A stretch of 64,000 nucleotides of DNA from Tamaricihabitans halophyticus (GTDB lineage Bacteria; Actinomycetota; Actinomycetes; Mycobacteriales; Pseudonocardiaceae), in the NCBI RefSeq assembly GCF_004340875.1, contig NZ_SLXQ01000013.1, positions 1 through 64,000 on the forward strand. Direction: 5' to 3'. This document shows, in pieces, positions 8,772 to 18,220 of the stretch. The notes below the pieces were generated by a model, which worked only from the letters and a program-made list of their open reading frames with translations, had not been told where the DNA came from and ran no database searches. The position numbers and the translations under genes were made by a program. Position 1 is the stretch's first letter. Each line of letters starts with the position of its first letter.

Positions 8772-10520
8772 GTGATCACCAGGATGTCGTCGTTGTTCCT
8801 GCGCACGCTGCGTGAGGACCCGGCGGACGCCGAACTGCCCAGCCACAAACTTCTGGTACGCGCCGGGTACATCCGGCGGGTGGCCCCAGGCGGCTACGCC
8901 TGGCTGCCGTTGGGTATCCGGGTGCTGCGGAACATCGAAAAGGTCGTTCGCGCGGAGATGAACCGGATCGGCGGCCAGGAAATCCAGTTCCCCGCGCTGC
9001 TGCCGCGCGAACCGTACGAGGCCAGCGGCCGCTGGACCGAGTACGGCCCCGCGCTGTTCCGGATCAAGGATCGCAAGAACGCCGACTTCCTGCTCGGCCC
9101 CACCCATGAGGAACTGTTCACGCTGACCGTCAAGGGCGAGTACAGCTCCTACAAGGACTTCCCGGTGATCCTGTACCAAGTCCAGACCAAGTACCGGGAC
9201 GAGGAGCGGCCGAGGGCGGGACTGCTGCGCGGCAGGGAGTTCGTGATGAAGGACTCCTACTCGTTCGACCTGGACGATGCCGGACTGGACAACTCGTACC
9301 AGGCACACCGCGGCGCCTACATCAAGCTGTTTGACCGGCTCGGGCTCAAGTACGTGATCGTCTCCGCCATGTCGGGCGCCATGGGTGGCTCCAAATCCGA
9401 GGAGTTCCTCGCGGAAAGCCAGTACGGCGAGGACACCTTCGTGCGTTGCCTCGAATCGGGTTTCGCGGCGAATGTGGAAGCCGTGCGGACCCCGGCCCCG
9501 CCGGCGATCCCGATCGACGGTCAGCCCGAGGCGCAGGTGCACTACACGCCGAACACGCCGACCATCGAGACCCTGGTCGACTACCTCAACGCCGAGGATC
9601 TCGGCCGGACCTTCACCGCCGCGGACACCTTGAAGAACGTGCTGGTGAAGACCCGCGAGCCGAACGCGAAGGAATGGACGCTGCTCGGCATCGGCGTGCC
9701 TGGTGACCGCGAGGTGGACGTCAAACGCCTCGAAGCGGGTATGTACCCGGCCGAGGTCGCACTGCTCGAGGAAGCCGACTTCGCCGCGAACGCCTTCCTG
9801 GTGAAGGGTTACATCGGGCCGAAATCCCTACAGGACAACGGAGTTCGCTATCTCGTTGACCCGCGTGTGGTTTCCGGCACGCGGTGGGCGACCGGCGCGG
9901 ACAAACCCGACCACCACGTGGTGGATCTGGTCTGCGGTCGTGACTTCACCCCGGACGGCACGATCGAGGCCGCCGAGGTGCGCGAGGGTGACGCGTCCCC
10001 GGACGGGGCCGGCGAGCTGGTCGCCGCGCGCGGTATCGAGATCGGGCATATCTTCCAGCTCGGCCGCAAGTACGCGGACACCTTCGAGCTGGACGCGCTC
10101 GGTCCGGACGGCAAACCGGTCCGGATCACCATGGGTTCCTACGGGGTTGGTGTTTCCCGGCTGGTCGCGGCGATCGCCGAGCAGCACCACGATGATCTCG
10201 GACTGGTCTGGCCGCGCGAAGTGGCGCCGGCCGATGTGCATATCGTCATCGCGGGCAAGGACGAGTCGGTGCGCGAAGGGGCGGAGCGGCTGGCCGCGGA
10301 ACTCGACGCGGCCGGTGTCGAGGTGCTGCTGGACGACCGCACCTCGACCCCAGGCGTGAAGTTCGCGGACGCGGAGCTCGTCGGCATACCGACCATCCTG
10401 GTGGTTGGCCGGAGCCTGGCGAACGGGGTCGTGGAGATCAAGGACCGGGCCAGTGGCGAGCGCACCGAGGTAGCCGTGGACGCCGCCGTGAGCACGCTGG
10501 TGGAACTCATCCGGGGCTGA
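8772..10520 (+). CDS. proS: Prolyl-tRNA synthetase (bacterial type)
   Basis: This 582-residue class II synthetase charges tRNA-Pro with proline. Visible motifs are motif 1 around [17 protein letters not shown], motif 2 ([25 protein letters not shown]), the YbaK-like editing insertion between about residues 230 and 410, and motif 3 ([17 protein letters not shown]). The C-terminal anticodon-binding domain follows (DVHIVIAGK...VLLDDR). The start is the GTG at 8772, with GAGGAG upstream; an ATG four codons later is also possible. It matches the place of Rv2845c in the M. tuberculosis order. It is followed by a strong hairpin. Confidence 0.97.
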   Translation: MITRMSSLFLRTLREDPADAELPSHKLLVRAGYIRRVAPGGYAWLPLGIRVLRNIEKVVRAEMNRIGGQEIQFPALLPREPYEASGRWTEYGPALFRIKDRKNADFLLGPTHEELFTLTVKGEYSSYKDFPVILYQVQTKYRDEERPRAGLLRGREFVMKDSYSFDLDDAGLDNSYQAHRGAYIKLFDRLGLKYVIVSAMSGAMGGSKSEEFLAESQYGEDTFVRCLESGFAANVEAVRTPAPPAIPIDGQPEAQVHYTPNTPTIETLVDYLNAEDLGRTFTAADTLKNVLVKTREPNAKEWTLLGIGVPGDREVDVKRLEAGMYPAEVALLEEADFAANAFLVKGYIGPKSLQDNGVRYLVDPRVVSGTRWATGADKPDHHVVDLVCGRDFTPDGTIEAAEVREGDASPDGAGELVAARGIEIGHIFQLGRKYADTFELDALGPDGKPVRITMGSYGVGVSRLVAAIAEQHHDDLGLVWPREVAPADVHIVIAGKDESVREGAERLAAELDAAGVEVLLDDRTSTPGVKFADAELVGIPTILVVGRSLANGVVEIKDRASGERTEVAVDAAVSTLVELIRG

Positions 10521-10542
10521 CCCTCGGCCAGTCGACCAGGGA

Positions 10543-10576
10543 AAATATCGCGATTAGCACGCTAAACGCGATATTT
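10543..10576. terminator. Long AT-rich hairpin after proS
   Basis: Arms AAATATCGCG (10543-10552) and CGCGATATTT (10567-10576) pair perfectly. An inner TTAG/CTAA pairing leaves a CACG tetraloop and one A-A mismatch. It lies between the convergent proS and the membrane-anchored protein gene. This unusually AT-rich spot in a GC-rich window is a good bidirectional terminator. Confidence 0.8.
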
Positions 10577-10579
10577 GGG

Positions 10580-11521
10580 TCACTCGGCTGGGCGTAGGCT
10601 GGCCACGATCTTGTCCACGTCCGCCTGCTTGGTCGAGTCTGCCTTGCCCTGCGGGTTGAACAGCAGGAACACCGCGGTCTGCCCGGAGTTGTCGAAGGCC
10701 ACCGTGGTGATCTTGATCGTCTTCGCGTCGCAGACGCTCGGATCGCCCGGCCGCACCTCCATCGACGTGGTGTGCGCGGAAATCTGCCCATCGGCCACCT
10801 TGGTCGTGCTGGCCTGTGGCGCATCGTTGTCCGACTCGGTGACCGCGTCGGCCCACAACTTGGCCGCGGCCCTACTTGCCCCGCGTGGCTCGGCCTCCCC
10901 CGCCGTCATGAATCCGGTGGCGCCGGCATACGGCCCACCCCCGTCGGCGCAGGCCGGTGGGTCCGCGAAGGCGACCCCGTGCATGATCACCAGCGGTTTA
11001 CCGTTGTCGTCCTCGAGGCCGGTGCGCATCCCCGGCGATTCCACCGACCAGTTCGACGGCACGTCGTAGGCGACGCTGTCGTCCGGCGAGAGCACGCCTT
11101 GCCAACCGGGGGTGACCGCGTCCGTGGTGGAGCCGGTCGGGCCCGAATCGGTTGTGTCAGCCGGCTCGCTGCTGGCCGGTTGGCTCGTCGTTGTCGGTGC
11201 CGCCTGCCGCGCATTGCGCTGACCCTGCCGCGCCGTCGCGTTCTGCTCATCCGAGCCGGTATTCAGCACGATCAGCGCGGTAACCCCGCCGATCGCCAGT
11301 ACCGCGAGCACGGCGACGGTAACCAGGAACTTCGTCCGCCCCTTCGGTGATCCGCCTGGCCCACCGGTCCCACTCGAGCCCGAGCCGCCCGCGGTGGAAA
11401 ACACCCCGAGGCCCTGATAGTCGCTCGAACCCTGGTAGCCGCCGAAGTACGGCGCAGGCCGCTGGTACGGCTCGCCCTCTGGTGATTCGCGGCGCGGATC
11501 ACCGCCCCCTGGTGTGCTCAT
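10580..11521 (-). CDS. Membrane-anchored actinobacterial protein of unknown function
   Basis: This 313-residue protein has a glycine/proline/serine-rich cytosolic N-terminus (1-60), a single membrane span at about 64-86, a Thr/Ser/Gln-rich linker (90-150), and an extracytoplasmic domain that starts near GWQGVLSPDDSVAYDVPSNW. That domain resembles those of other actinobacterial membrane proteins of unknown function and contains two cysteines that could form a disulfide (PACAD and SVCDA). The ATG at 11521 is preferred over an upstream in-frame start that adds only an Arg/Pro-rich stretch. No catalytic motif is visible. It is transcribed towards proS. Confidence 0.75.
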   Translation of the reverse strand: MSTPGGGDPRRESPEGEPYQRPAPYFGGYQGSSDYQGLGVFSTAGGSGSSGTGGPGGSPKGRTKFLVTVAVLAVLAIGGVTALIVLNTGSDEQNATARQGQRNARQAAPTTTSQPASSEPADTTDSGPTGSTTDAVTPGWQGVLSPDDSVAYDVPSNWSVESPGMRTGLEDDNGKPLVIMHGVAFADPPACADGGGPYAGATGFMTAGEAEPRGASRAAAKLWADAVTESDNDAPQASTTKVADGQISAHTTSMEVRPGDPSVCDAKTIKITTVAFDNSGQTAVFLLFNPQGKADSTKQADVDKIVASLRPAE

Positions 11522-11661
11522 GCCAACCACTCTAAGTGGTGATCCACCTGCTGGCCGGACGGCTCGCGCCGGCCTCAATTAAACAGGCGTTGACTTTTTT
11601 CTCGCGAGGTGTCACCGTTGGGTTCACGATAATTCAATGAGAAATGAATTCGGAGGAAGTC

Positions 11662-12747
11662 ATGTCGGGACCGAACACCACGAAGCCGGGTGCGCTGGTG
11701 TCCATCGCCGTCGCTGTCGGCGCGGTGGCCGTGGCGGTGCTCGGGATCCTCACCTTCGGCGTGCAAACCACGGCAGCCCCGGATGGTGTGCCGCTCGCGG
11801 TCGCCGTTCCGGAGCAAGGACCGGCGGCTACCGCGCTGCGGCCGGTCGCGCAACGCGTCGCTGGCCAGGGCGGGGAGGAGATCAGCTGGACGGCCACCAC
11901 GCCGGAGCGGGCGCGCGCGATGCTGACGGACAAGGACGTCTACGGGGTACTCGAACTCGCTCCCAGCACAGACGCGGCGCCCGGCCTCGCGCCCACGGTG
12001 CTGACCTCGGGGGCGATCAACCCCAGCGGCACCCAGCTGGCGCAGCAGGTACTGACGAGCGCGGCCCAGGGCGTGTCCCAAGCCGCCAGCGCGCAGGGGC
12101 TGGCGGTGCAACCAGTACAGGCCGAGCAACTGCACGAGGCGAGCTCGGCAGCGCGCAGTGCCCCGTTGGCGGTGACCGCGCTGTCCTGGATCGGCTGCCT
12201 TGCGGCCGGTGCGGTGTGCACCATGCTGTTCACCCGCGGCGGTCGGGTCGCCGGGCTGGGCAGTCGACTCTCGCTGCTACTTGGCAGTGCCGTGCTGGTG
12301 ACCGGCGCATCCGCCGGACTGCTCGCGTGGTGGGACGGTTCGCTCCCGCTCGACACCGATGTGCTCGGGTTCATGCTGCTGATCGCCGGCGCTTTCGCGG
12401 CGGTGCAGGGCGCCCTGTTGCGGCTGCTGAAACTGCGCGCGATGGCGGTGCTCGCTCCGCTGTACCTGATGGCGCCCTCGGTGGCCGGGCAGGTACCGGA
12501 ACTGCTGAACCCCGCCTACCGCGCGGCGCTGTGGTCCTGGACGCCGTTCCGGTTCTCCACCGAGGGCCTGCGCAGCGTGCTGCAGGGCACCCCGGGGGCA
12601 CCGGATGTGCGCCAGGCGGTGTGGGTGCTCGGTGGGATGCTCCTCGCCGGCCTGATCGTGCTGCTCTGGCCTGGCCGGCGTGGCTCAGCCGCGCAGCAGG
12701 CTCAACCGGACGCGGCGGAGCGGGTTGTCCCGGTTGGTGTCCACTAG
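11662..12747 (+). CDS. Multi-pass membrane protein, YhgE/Pip or ABC-2 permease-like
   Basis: This 361-residue protein has one N-terminal span (about 10-32), an extracytoplasmic domain of about 110 residues (LAVAVPEQG...; DKDVYGVLELAP), then five hydrophobic segments from about residue 150 to the end. This layout is that of the YhgE/Pip-type ABC-2 permeases, whose soluble domain follows the first helix. The ATG at 11662 has GGAGG six bases upstream; the ATG at 11644 has no such site. No ATPase gene is adjacent. Its 3' end overlaps the convergent yjbQ-like gene by 63 bp. Confidence 0.7.
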   Translation: MSGPNTTKPGALVSIAVAVGAVAVAVLGILTFGVQTTAAPDGVPLAVAVPEQGPAATALRPVAQRVAGQGGEEISWTATTPERARAMLTDKDVYGVLELAPSTDAAPGLAPTVLTSGAINPSGTQLAQQVLTSAAQGVSQAASAQGLAVQPVQAEQLHEASSAARSAPLAVTALSWIGCLAAGAVCTMLFTRGGRVAGLGSRLSLLLGSAVLVTGASAGLLAWWDGSLPLDTDVLGFMLLIAGAFAAVQGALLRLLKLRAMAVLAPLYLMAPSVAGQVPELLNPAYRAALWSWTPFRFSTEGLRSVLQGTPGAPDVRQAVWVLGGMLLAGLIVLLWPGRRGSAAQQAQPDAAERVVPVGVH

Positions 12748-13095
12748 GCACACCGACTGCCAGGTGCCCAGGGTGAGTACGCCACCGAGCACGGGGATCG
12801 TGGCGTAAGGGGGAATCAGCGCGGGTAGCACGTGGTCGCGGCCATGCCCGTGGGACCCATGCCGATGCCGCCAGCGGTTGTCGGCTGGCAGCAGGTCCCG
12901 CAGCGCGGCAAGCAGATCATCGTCGCTACCCGCGCCGGTTTCCAGGATGGCCAAACCCGCCGTCGCGTGCGGTACCCAGACATGCAGCAGCCCGTCTTCC
13001 GCGTCGACGTCCTCGAGAAAGCGGACGCATTCCTCGGTCAGGTCGTAGACCACCTCGGCGTTCCCGGTCGCGATATCCAACTGCTTGCTGTCCAT
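12685..13095 (-). CDS. YjbQ family protein (UPF0047)
   Basis: This 136-residue protein has the UPF0047/YjbQ pattern: a short N-terminal strand (KQLDIATG), VPHATAGLAILETG, a histidine-rich loop (RHGSHGHGRDH) and LGTWQSVCLVD near the C-terminus. Some members have been reported to have weak thiamine-phosphate-synthase activity, but the true role is unsettled. The ATG at 13095 is chosen because the fold starts there; nine extra residues are possible upstream. Confidence 0.88.
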   Translation of the reverse strand: MDSKQLDIATGNAEVVYDLTEECVRFLEDVDAEDGLLHVWVPHATAGLAILETGAGSDDDLLAALRDLLPADNRWRHRHGSHGHGRDHVLPALIPPYATIPVLGGVLTLGTWQSVCLVDTNRDNPLRRVRLSLLRG

Positions 13096-13229
13096 TCCGG
13101 CACGGTAACCATGCGCGGGCATCAGGTGTGAGTGCGGTCACCGGATCCGCTTGTCACAATCCGCTAGGCCGTTCCCGTCCTTGCTGTGCAGGGGCGAGTG
13201 CGAAACGGCGTGCGATGGAGGGTGTGACG

Positions 13230-14384
13230 ATGACGACGCGAATCGTGGTTCTCGGTGCTGGTTATTCGGGGCTGGTCGCCGCGCAGCTGGTAGCCAGGCA
13301 TGCGGATACCCACGTCACCCTGGTCAACGCGAACGAGTGGTTCGTCGAACGAGTGCGGCTTCACCAGGTGGCGGCCGGGCAGCAGGTCCGGCGCAAACAG
13401 ATCGCACAGCTGCTCGGTGATGCACCAGTCGAGCTGGTGATCGACCGAGCGGTGGCGATCGACGCGGCGGCGCGGGCGGTGCGACTCGCCGGTGGCGACC
13501 AGCTCGAGTACGACATGCTGGTGTACGCGATAGGCAGTCAGTCCGATGTGGATAGCGTGCCGGGGGTTGCCGAACATGCTTACCCGGTCGCCGGCGTTGG
13601 GGAGGCTGACCTGCTGCGCGAGCGACTGGCCGGCGCCGATGCGGTGACCGTCGTCGGCGCGGGGTTGACCGGGCTCGAGGCGGCGACCGAACTGGCGGAG
13701 ACCACGCCCGCGTTGCGCGTCCGGTTGGTGACCGAAGGGCAACTTGGCGCGGCGCTGTCGAACCGTGGGCGCGCGCATCTCTGGCGGGTGTGCCGGCGTC
13801 TTGGCATCGAGGTGCGGGAGAACGCGCGGGTCACCGAGGTGGACGCGCACGGAGTGCACCTGGCTGGCGGCGAGCGACTTGCCGCGGACGCGGTGATCTG
13901 GACGACCGGGTTCCGCGTGCCCGAGCTGGCCAGCGCGGCGGGATTCACCGTGGACGGGCGCGGCCGGTTGGTTGTGGACGATTCGCTGCGCTCGGTCTCG
14001 CATCCGGAGGTGTTCGGCATCGGCGATGCGGCAGCGGCCCACGGGCCGGACGGGAATGAGCTACGGATGGCCTGCGCGACCGGGCTCCCGCAGGCGCGGC
14101 ACATCGGGCGGGCGATCGGGGATCTGTTGGCAGGCAAGGAAACCGGACCATTGCGGTTCAGGTACGTCAACCAGTGCATCAGCCTCGGCCGCCGCGACGG
14201 ACTGATCCAGTACGTGCGCGCCGATGACACCCCGATCGAAGCGGTGCTCACCGGACGGCTGGCAGCCACCTACAAAGAGGTCATCGTGCGCTCCGCGCTT
14301 GCCGCGCAGCGCTTTCCGGATCTGGTGCGGCTGAGCCCAGGTGGCGGTCGGTCTCGCCGGGAGTCCGCACCAGCTAACCGGTAA
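13230..14384 (+). CDS. NADH dehydrogenase-like FAD/NAD(P) oxidoreductase
   Basis: This 384-residue flavoprotein is of the type II NADH dehydrogenase or ferredoxin-reductase group. The FAD motif VVLGAGYSGLVAA lies at residues 5-17, the NAD(P) motif VVGAGLTGLEAATELAE is near 139-155, and VFGIGDAAAAH marks the second FAD contact. It lacks an obvious C-terminal amphipathic membrane helix. The ATG at 13230 has GGAGGG upstream. The next gene starts eight bases after the stop, so co-transcription with the aminotransferase is likely. Confidence 0.88.
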   Translation: MTTRIVVLGAGYSGLVAAQLVARHADTHVTLVNANEWFVERVRLHQVAAGQQVRRKQIAQLLGDAPVELVIDRAVAIDAAARAVRLAGGDQLEYDMLVYAIGSQSDVDSVPGVAEHAYPVAGVGEADLLRERLAGADAVTVVGAGLTGLEAATELAETTPALRVRLVTEGQLGAALSNRGRAHLWRVCRRLGIEVRENARVTEVDAHGVHLAGGERLAADAVIWTTGFRVPELASAAGFTVDGRGRLVVDDSLRSVSHPEVFGIGDAAAAHGPDGNELRMACATGLPQARHIGRAIGDLLAGKETGPLRFRYVNQCISLGRRDGLIQYVRADDTPIEAVLTGRLAATYKEVIVRSALAAQRFPDLVRLSPGGGRSRRESAPANR

Positions 14385-14391
14385 CGGCCCG

Positions 14392-15444
14392 ATGTCTACA
14401 GTTGGCGACGTGGTTGATTGCGAAATTCGTAAGTGGGGCGGCGAGTCTTTCACGGTCCCCGCCGGGTATCTGAACACCGCGAGTATCGGGATTCCGCCAG
14501 CCAGTACGGCCGATGCGGTCCAGACCGCCGTCACCAACTGGCGGACCGGCGCCGCGCGGGCGCCGGAGTTCGACGAGCCGGTCCGGATCGCCAGGGCCGG
14601 TTGGGCGCGGCTGATCGGAGTGCCGACGGACCGGGTGGCGATCGGCGCGAGCGTCAGTCAGCTGGTTGGCCTGGTCGCGGCCACCGTGCCGGACGGAGCC
14701 AGGGTGCTCACCGCGGCCAACGAGTTCACCAGCGTGAGCTTTCCGTTCGCGGCGCAACATGCCCGTGGGGTTCGGGTGGACGAGGCGCCGCTCGCTGATG
14801 TGCCCCGGCTGGCCCCGGATTACGACCTCGTCGCGGTCAGCGTCGTGCAGTCCGCGGATGGTGCGCTCGTCGACCTCGAGGCACTGCGGGCCAGCGAGGC
14901 GCGCGTGCTGCTCGATGTGACCCAGGCCGCCGGCTGGCTGCCGCTGAGCCTGGACTGGGCAAGCTGGGTCGTCGGCGCCAGCTACAAGTGGTTGTTCGCG
15001 CCGCGTGGCGCGGCGTGGATGGCCGGCGGGGAGGCGGAGCTGGCCAGCCTGATGCCGCATTCGGCCAACTGGTACGGGGGAGAGGAGCCCTGGCAGAGCG
15101 TCTACGGCCTGCCACTGCGGCTTGCCGAATCGGCACGTGCCTTCGACCTCTCGCCGGTGTGGTTCGCGCAGGCCGGCGCAGCCGTTTCGGTGAACTGGCT
15201 GGCTGAGCTGGACCTGGCCGCGGTCCGCGACCACTGCGTCGGCCTTGCCAACCAGGTGCTGGCCGGGCTGGGACTGCCAGAGGGTGAGTCCGCGATCATC
15301 GCGCTGGATCTGCCGGACGCGGGCGCGCGACTCGCCGCGCACGGCATCGCGACCGCGTCCCGTGCTGGCCAGACCAGGCTGGCGTTCGCGCTGTACAACA
15401 CCAGCGAGGACGCGCAGGCCGTGCTGACCGCACTGCGCGGCTGA
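14392..15444 (+). CDS. Class V aminotransferase (PLP-dependent)
   Basis: This 350-residue PLP enzyme is of the cysteine-desulfurase-like class V group. LLDVTQAAGWLPL holds the PLP aspartate and glutamine positions, and GASYKWLFAPRG carries the Schiff-base lysine (about residue 200). It lacks the cysteine loop of NifS/SufS desulfurases, so a desulfurase role is unlikely; the reaction is unknown. The start at ATG 14392 avoids an overlap with the preceding gene. It lies directly behind the flavoprotein, and the two may act together. Confidence 0.85.
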   Translation: MSTVGDVVDCEIRKWGGESFTVPAGYLNTASIGIPPASTADAVQTAVTNWRTGAARAPEFDEPVRIARAGWARLIGVPTDRVAIGASVSQLVGLVAATVPDGARVLTAANEFTSVSFPFAAQHARGVRVDEAPLADVPRLAPDYDLVAVSVVQSADGALVDLEALRASEARVLLDVTQAAGWLPLSLDWASWVVGASYKWLFAPRGAAWMAGGEAELASLMPHSANWYGGEEPWQSVYGLPLRLAESARAFDLSPVWFAQAGAAVSVNWLAELDLAAVRDHCVGLANQVLAGLGLPEGESAIIALDLPDAGARLAAHGIATASRAGQTRLAFALYNTSEDAQAVLTALRG

Positions 15445-15450
15445 AGCGAC

Positions 15451-15501
15451 CTGGGCGGCCGAGTGATCTGGGCCGCTGAGCGAGCTGGGCCGCTGAGCGA
15501 G
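15451..15501. repeat. Three tandem 17-bp repeats
   Basis: Units at 15451-15467 (degenerate), 15468-15484 and 15485-15501 (both CTGGGCCGCTGAGCGAG) follow each other exactly. They fill half of the gap between the aminotransferase and the next gene. This looks like slippage or a small duplication; no regulatory role is evident. Confidence 0.75.
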
Positions 15502-15558
15502 CTGGTCGTTCGCGCGTGGCATGGCTTGCGGCCAGCCGAGCGGCTACCGTGACGGTTC

Positions 15559-16395
15559 GTGTCCGAGCATCGCCAGCATGACACCCCGCGGCCACGGCCC
15601 GGCGGGGTGTCCGAGGGCGATACCGAACCGATCCCCATCCAGCTGTCCGGAACGCTGGACGACGATATTCCCGTCGATGACGGCGAGCTGTTCACCTCGC
15701 TCGGTGCCCGGGCGCCGGCCGAACCGACGCCGCGCCGGCGGATTCGCCCCGGCGAGGCGTCGGGACTGCTCGCGGTCGCCGTACTGGCCGGGCTGCTCTG
15801 GTGGTTCATCCGGCAGGATGACGATCAGCGGGCGGCGAGTGACGCCGGTCAATCCAGCCAGTCCAGCCAGCCGAGCGAACCGGGTGAGCCGAACCAGACC
15901 GGTGAGCGGACCCAGCCGAACCAGCCCGACCGCAAGCCCGAACGGGTCGGCGATACCGGCTACTTCGTCGAGGTCGCGCCGGTACACGCGAGGACCTGTC
16001 GCGCGAACTCCTACGGTCGGGTCACCGAGTTCTTCGCGGACACCGACTGCCGCCGGCTGTCCAGGGCGCTCTACACGATCGGTCGCGGCGCCGAACGCGT
16101 ACTCGTCTCGGTGTCCGTGGTGCAGATGCCGCGGCCGGCGGGCGCGGCGGCGCTCAAGCGGATGACCGACACCAGCGGCACCGGAAACGTCGCCGATCTG
16201 GTTCGCGCCGGGCGGGCTGGCTCCGCGGATTTGCCGAAGGTCAGCGGCGGCGCCTACGCATCGGCGGTATCCGGTAACCGGGTGACCATCGTGGAGGCGG
16301 CCGCTTTCAAAGCTGGGGTGGGCGAGCAGCGGCTGACCGAGGCCGCGACCGGTGCGCTGCGGCTCGGTAACCACACCGCGGCGCCACCCCGCTAG
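15559..16395 (+). CDS. Single-span membrane protein of unknown function
   Basis: This 278-residue protein has an acidic cytosolic N-terminus (EGDTEPIPIQLSGTLDDD), one membrane span at about 69-85 (LLAVAVLAGLLWWFI), a Gln/Pro/Ser linker, and an extracytoplasmic domain of about 150 residues with two cysteines (ARTCRANSYG and DTDCRRLSRAL). Its position next to the DUF4439 gene matches a membrane-protein gene (Rv2843) in the M. tuberculosis order, which suggests, but does not prove, a shared origin. Start GTG. Confidence 0.72.
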   Translation: MSEHRQHDTPRPRPGGVSEGDTEPIPIQLSGTLDDDIPVDDGELFTSLGARAPAEPTPRRRIRPGEASGLLAVAVLAGLLWWFIRQDDDQRAASDAGQSSQSSQPSEPGEPNQTGERTQPNQPDRKPERVGDTGYFVEVAPVHARTCRANSYGRVTEFFADTDCRRLSRALYTIGRGAERVLVSVSVVQMPRPAGAAALKRMTDTSGTGNVADLVRAGRAGSADLPKVSGGAYASAVSGNRVTIVEAAAFKAGVGEQRLTEAATGALRLGNHTAAPPR

Positions 16396-16416
16396 ACACG
16401 GCGCGCCCGTCGTGGG

Positions 16417-17451
16417 TCAGCCCGGTTTGCCTGGCAGCGCGAGCACGCTCGGCGCCTCGCCGGCTTCGGCTCGCCACAGTGCGCACCGCCGTGCCGAACT
16501 GGTCAGCGCCCGCAGCGCGAAGCCACGCAGTTCGGCGTTATCGGTGTGCTCGAGCACCGCGCGCCAGGCGATCGTGCAGTCGTCTTCCACCTGGACCACG
16601 AGTGTGGTCGCGGACGTCTGGTCGGTGATGTCTTCCGGCGGCACGTACCCGGGCTGCGCGGGTCGCGGGGTCGAGCCGGCCACGGTGAGCATCCGTTGCG
16701 CGCCGTCCCGCCTTGCCCGGTGCTCCGCGGTCGCCTTGCCAAGCCCCTCGTCGAAATCGGCTGGCAGGTAGGCGCTGACCAAGCCGTAGGCCCACATCGC
16801 GGCGTGCTCGGCGCCCAGCGCCTCCTGGAGTACCTCCACCGCGTCCTCGGCGAGCGTGTTGCCCTCGGCCGGCCGCAGTTCCTCGATCTCGTTCTCCTCT
16901 TGCCCCGCGGCGAGGTCCGGCGCGAGCTGGCGGAGGCTGGCGCAGGCCGCGACCACCGAGCCGAGTAGTCCGGCGCGATAGGTGGGCACCCGCGCGACGA
17001 GTTCCATCGCCGCCTGTTCCGCGGCGGCCAGCGCCTTGCCGAGCTGCGCAACCGACTCCGCCTTGCCGCGCGCGGGGCCGGGTTCGGGCGCGGCGTCATC
17101 CGGCGGCCGCTCGCGGTCCACTTCGGCCTGTAGCGCGGTCGCGTGTGCCTTTCTGGTGTCGGCGACCAGGCGCAGTTGCGCGGCGAGCGAGGGATCGCCT
17201 TCGGCGAGCGCGGCCGCGTCGCGCGCATCCCGTCGCGCGGTCGCGGCCAGCTGGCGCAACGGATCGGGCTCGTCCTCCGTATTGGTGCACGCGGCGACCA
17301 CCGGTGCCGTGCCAGCGGCGAGCCCGGCGAGCAGTACGGCGCGTAACACCGTACGGCGGCTGGGCGCCTGCGATCTGGGTGCTTGCGATCTAGGTGCTTG
17401 CGATCTGGGCGCCTGCGATTCGGAAAAGCGTCGGACCGTCACGGCTGCCAT
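16417..17451 (-). CDS. Ferritin-like DUF4439 Tat-type lipoprotein
   Basis: This 344-residue protein carries an N-terminal SRRTVLRA twin-arginine motif, a hydrophobic stretch and a lipobox ending VVAAC, so it should be exported folded by Tat and lipid-anchored. The C-terminal domain (from about residue 200: DAVEVLQEALGAEHAAMWAYG, then EHRARRDGAQ) is a ferritin-like four-helix bundle of the DUF4439 type; E..H and E..H patterns suggest a di-metal site. The middle is a coiled-coil-like alanine-rich region. The n-region before the RR contains four near-copies of SQAPR encoded by 15-bp tandem repeats, which is unusual. It faces away from rimP, as in M. tuberculosis (Rv2844). Confidence 0.85.
   Translation of the reverse strand: MAAVTVRRFSESQAPRSQAPRSQAPRSQAPSRRTVLRAVLLAGLAAGTAPVVAACTNTEDEPDPLRQLAATARRDARDAAALAEGDPSLAAQLRLVADTRKAHATALQAEVDRERPPDDAAPEPGPARGKAESVAQLGKALAAAEQAAMELVARVPTYRAGLLGSVVAACASLRQLAPDLAAGQEENEIEELRPAEGNTLAEDAVEVLQEALGAEHAAMWAYGLVSAYLPADFDEGLGKATAEHRARRDGAQRMLTVAGSTPRPAQPGYVPPEDITDQTSATTLVVQVEDDCTIAWRAVLEHTDNAELRGFALRALTSSARRCALWRAEAGEAPSVLALPGKPG
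17364..17423 (-). repeat. Four 15-bp tandem repeats inside a signal peptide
   Basis: Four 15-nt units (17364-17378, 17379-17393, 17394-17408, 17409-17423) encode the SQAPR repeat of the DUF4439 protein, in frame. Units 1, 2 and 3 differ at few positions. Copy-number change would lengthen or shorten the n-region of the Tat signal without a frameshift. Confidence 0.8.
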
Positions 17452-17605
17452 CCTGCCAGGCAGCCGTCGATCACCGGGCGCGCAGCGTGGCCGGCTGCGC
17501 CGCGCGATCGCGATCGGACGAGATACGCTGAGCTATCTGGCCGGTGAGTGCAGCGCCGGCCGCCGCAACCTGGCTGCACGCGAACGCGAGGCGAGGAGAC
17601 CAAAC

Positions 17606-18220
17606 GTGACCGGCCAGCAGCGCGAAGGGGCATCCGCGCGGGGCGCCAAAGCGATCGCCGCCGAGCTTGAACCGGTGGTGGCGAGCGCGGTACGAGGCGC
17701 CGGATACGAGCTCGAGGAGCTCGATGTGCAGCAGGCGGGGCGCCGCAGGCTGGTCAAGGTGATCATCGACGTGACCGACGACCGTGCCGCCGCGGGCGCG
17801 GAGGGAGTCGGCCTGGATGAGATCGCCGAGGTCAGCAGGGCGGTTTCCACGGCGCTGGACGCCGATGACGGCCTGTTCGCCGGCGCCTACACGCTCGAAG
17901 TCACCTCACCTGGGGTGGACCGGCCACTGACCAAGCCGAAGCACTGGCGCAGGGCGCGGCTGCGGCTGGTCAAGGTCAAACTGGCCGATGGCAATGCCTT
18001 TACCGCACGCGTGGGCAACGCTGAACTCGACCCTGCCGGCGGAGTCGAGCTGCTGCGGGATGGCAAGCTGGGTCGGCTCGGCTACGCGGAAATCGAGCGC
18101 GCCGTGGTCGAGGTGGAGTTCCGTGAGCCGCCGGCCGCGGAGATCGCGCGCATCACAGACTCGGGTGGAACAGGTCAGGGCGCCGGGGAAGGCTCCGGCG
18201 TCGAGAAGGAGGAGTCCTAA
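17606..18220 (+). CDS. rimP: Ribosome maturation factor RimP
   Basis: This 204-residue protein is RimP, needed for 30S subunit maturation. The N-terminal domain has LEPVVASAVRGAGYELEEL and RRLVKVIIDV; the middle has the conserved LEVTSPGVDRPL; a C-terminal SH3-like barrel follows (RLRLVKVKL...). The last 25 residues are a Gly/Ser/Glu tail. The GTG at 17606 is preceded by GAGGCGAGGAG. The TAA stop is followed at once by the nusA GTG, so rimP-nusA form an operon, the usual bacterial arrangement. Confidence 0.95.
   Translation: MTGQQREGASARGAKAIAAELEPVVASAVRGAGYELEELDVQQAGRRRLVKVIIDVTDDRAAAGAEGVGLDEIAEVSRAVSTALDADDGLFAGAYTLEVTSPGVDRPLTKPKHWRRARLRLVKVKLADGNAFTARVGNAELDPAGGVELLRDGKLGRLGYAEIERAVVEVEFREPPAAEIARITDSGGTGQGAGEGSGVEKEES

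Noticed and set aside
16982-17605. Upstream open frame joined to rimP
   Set aside because: It is the mirror of the DUF4439 gene. The RimP fold begins after the GTG at 17606, which has a good ribosome-binding site.
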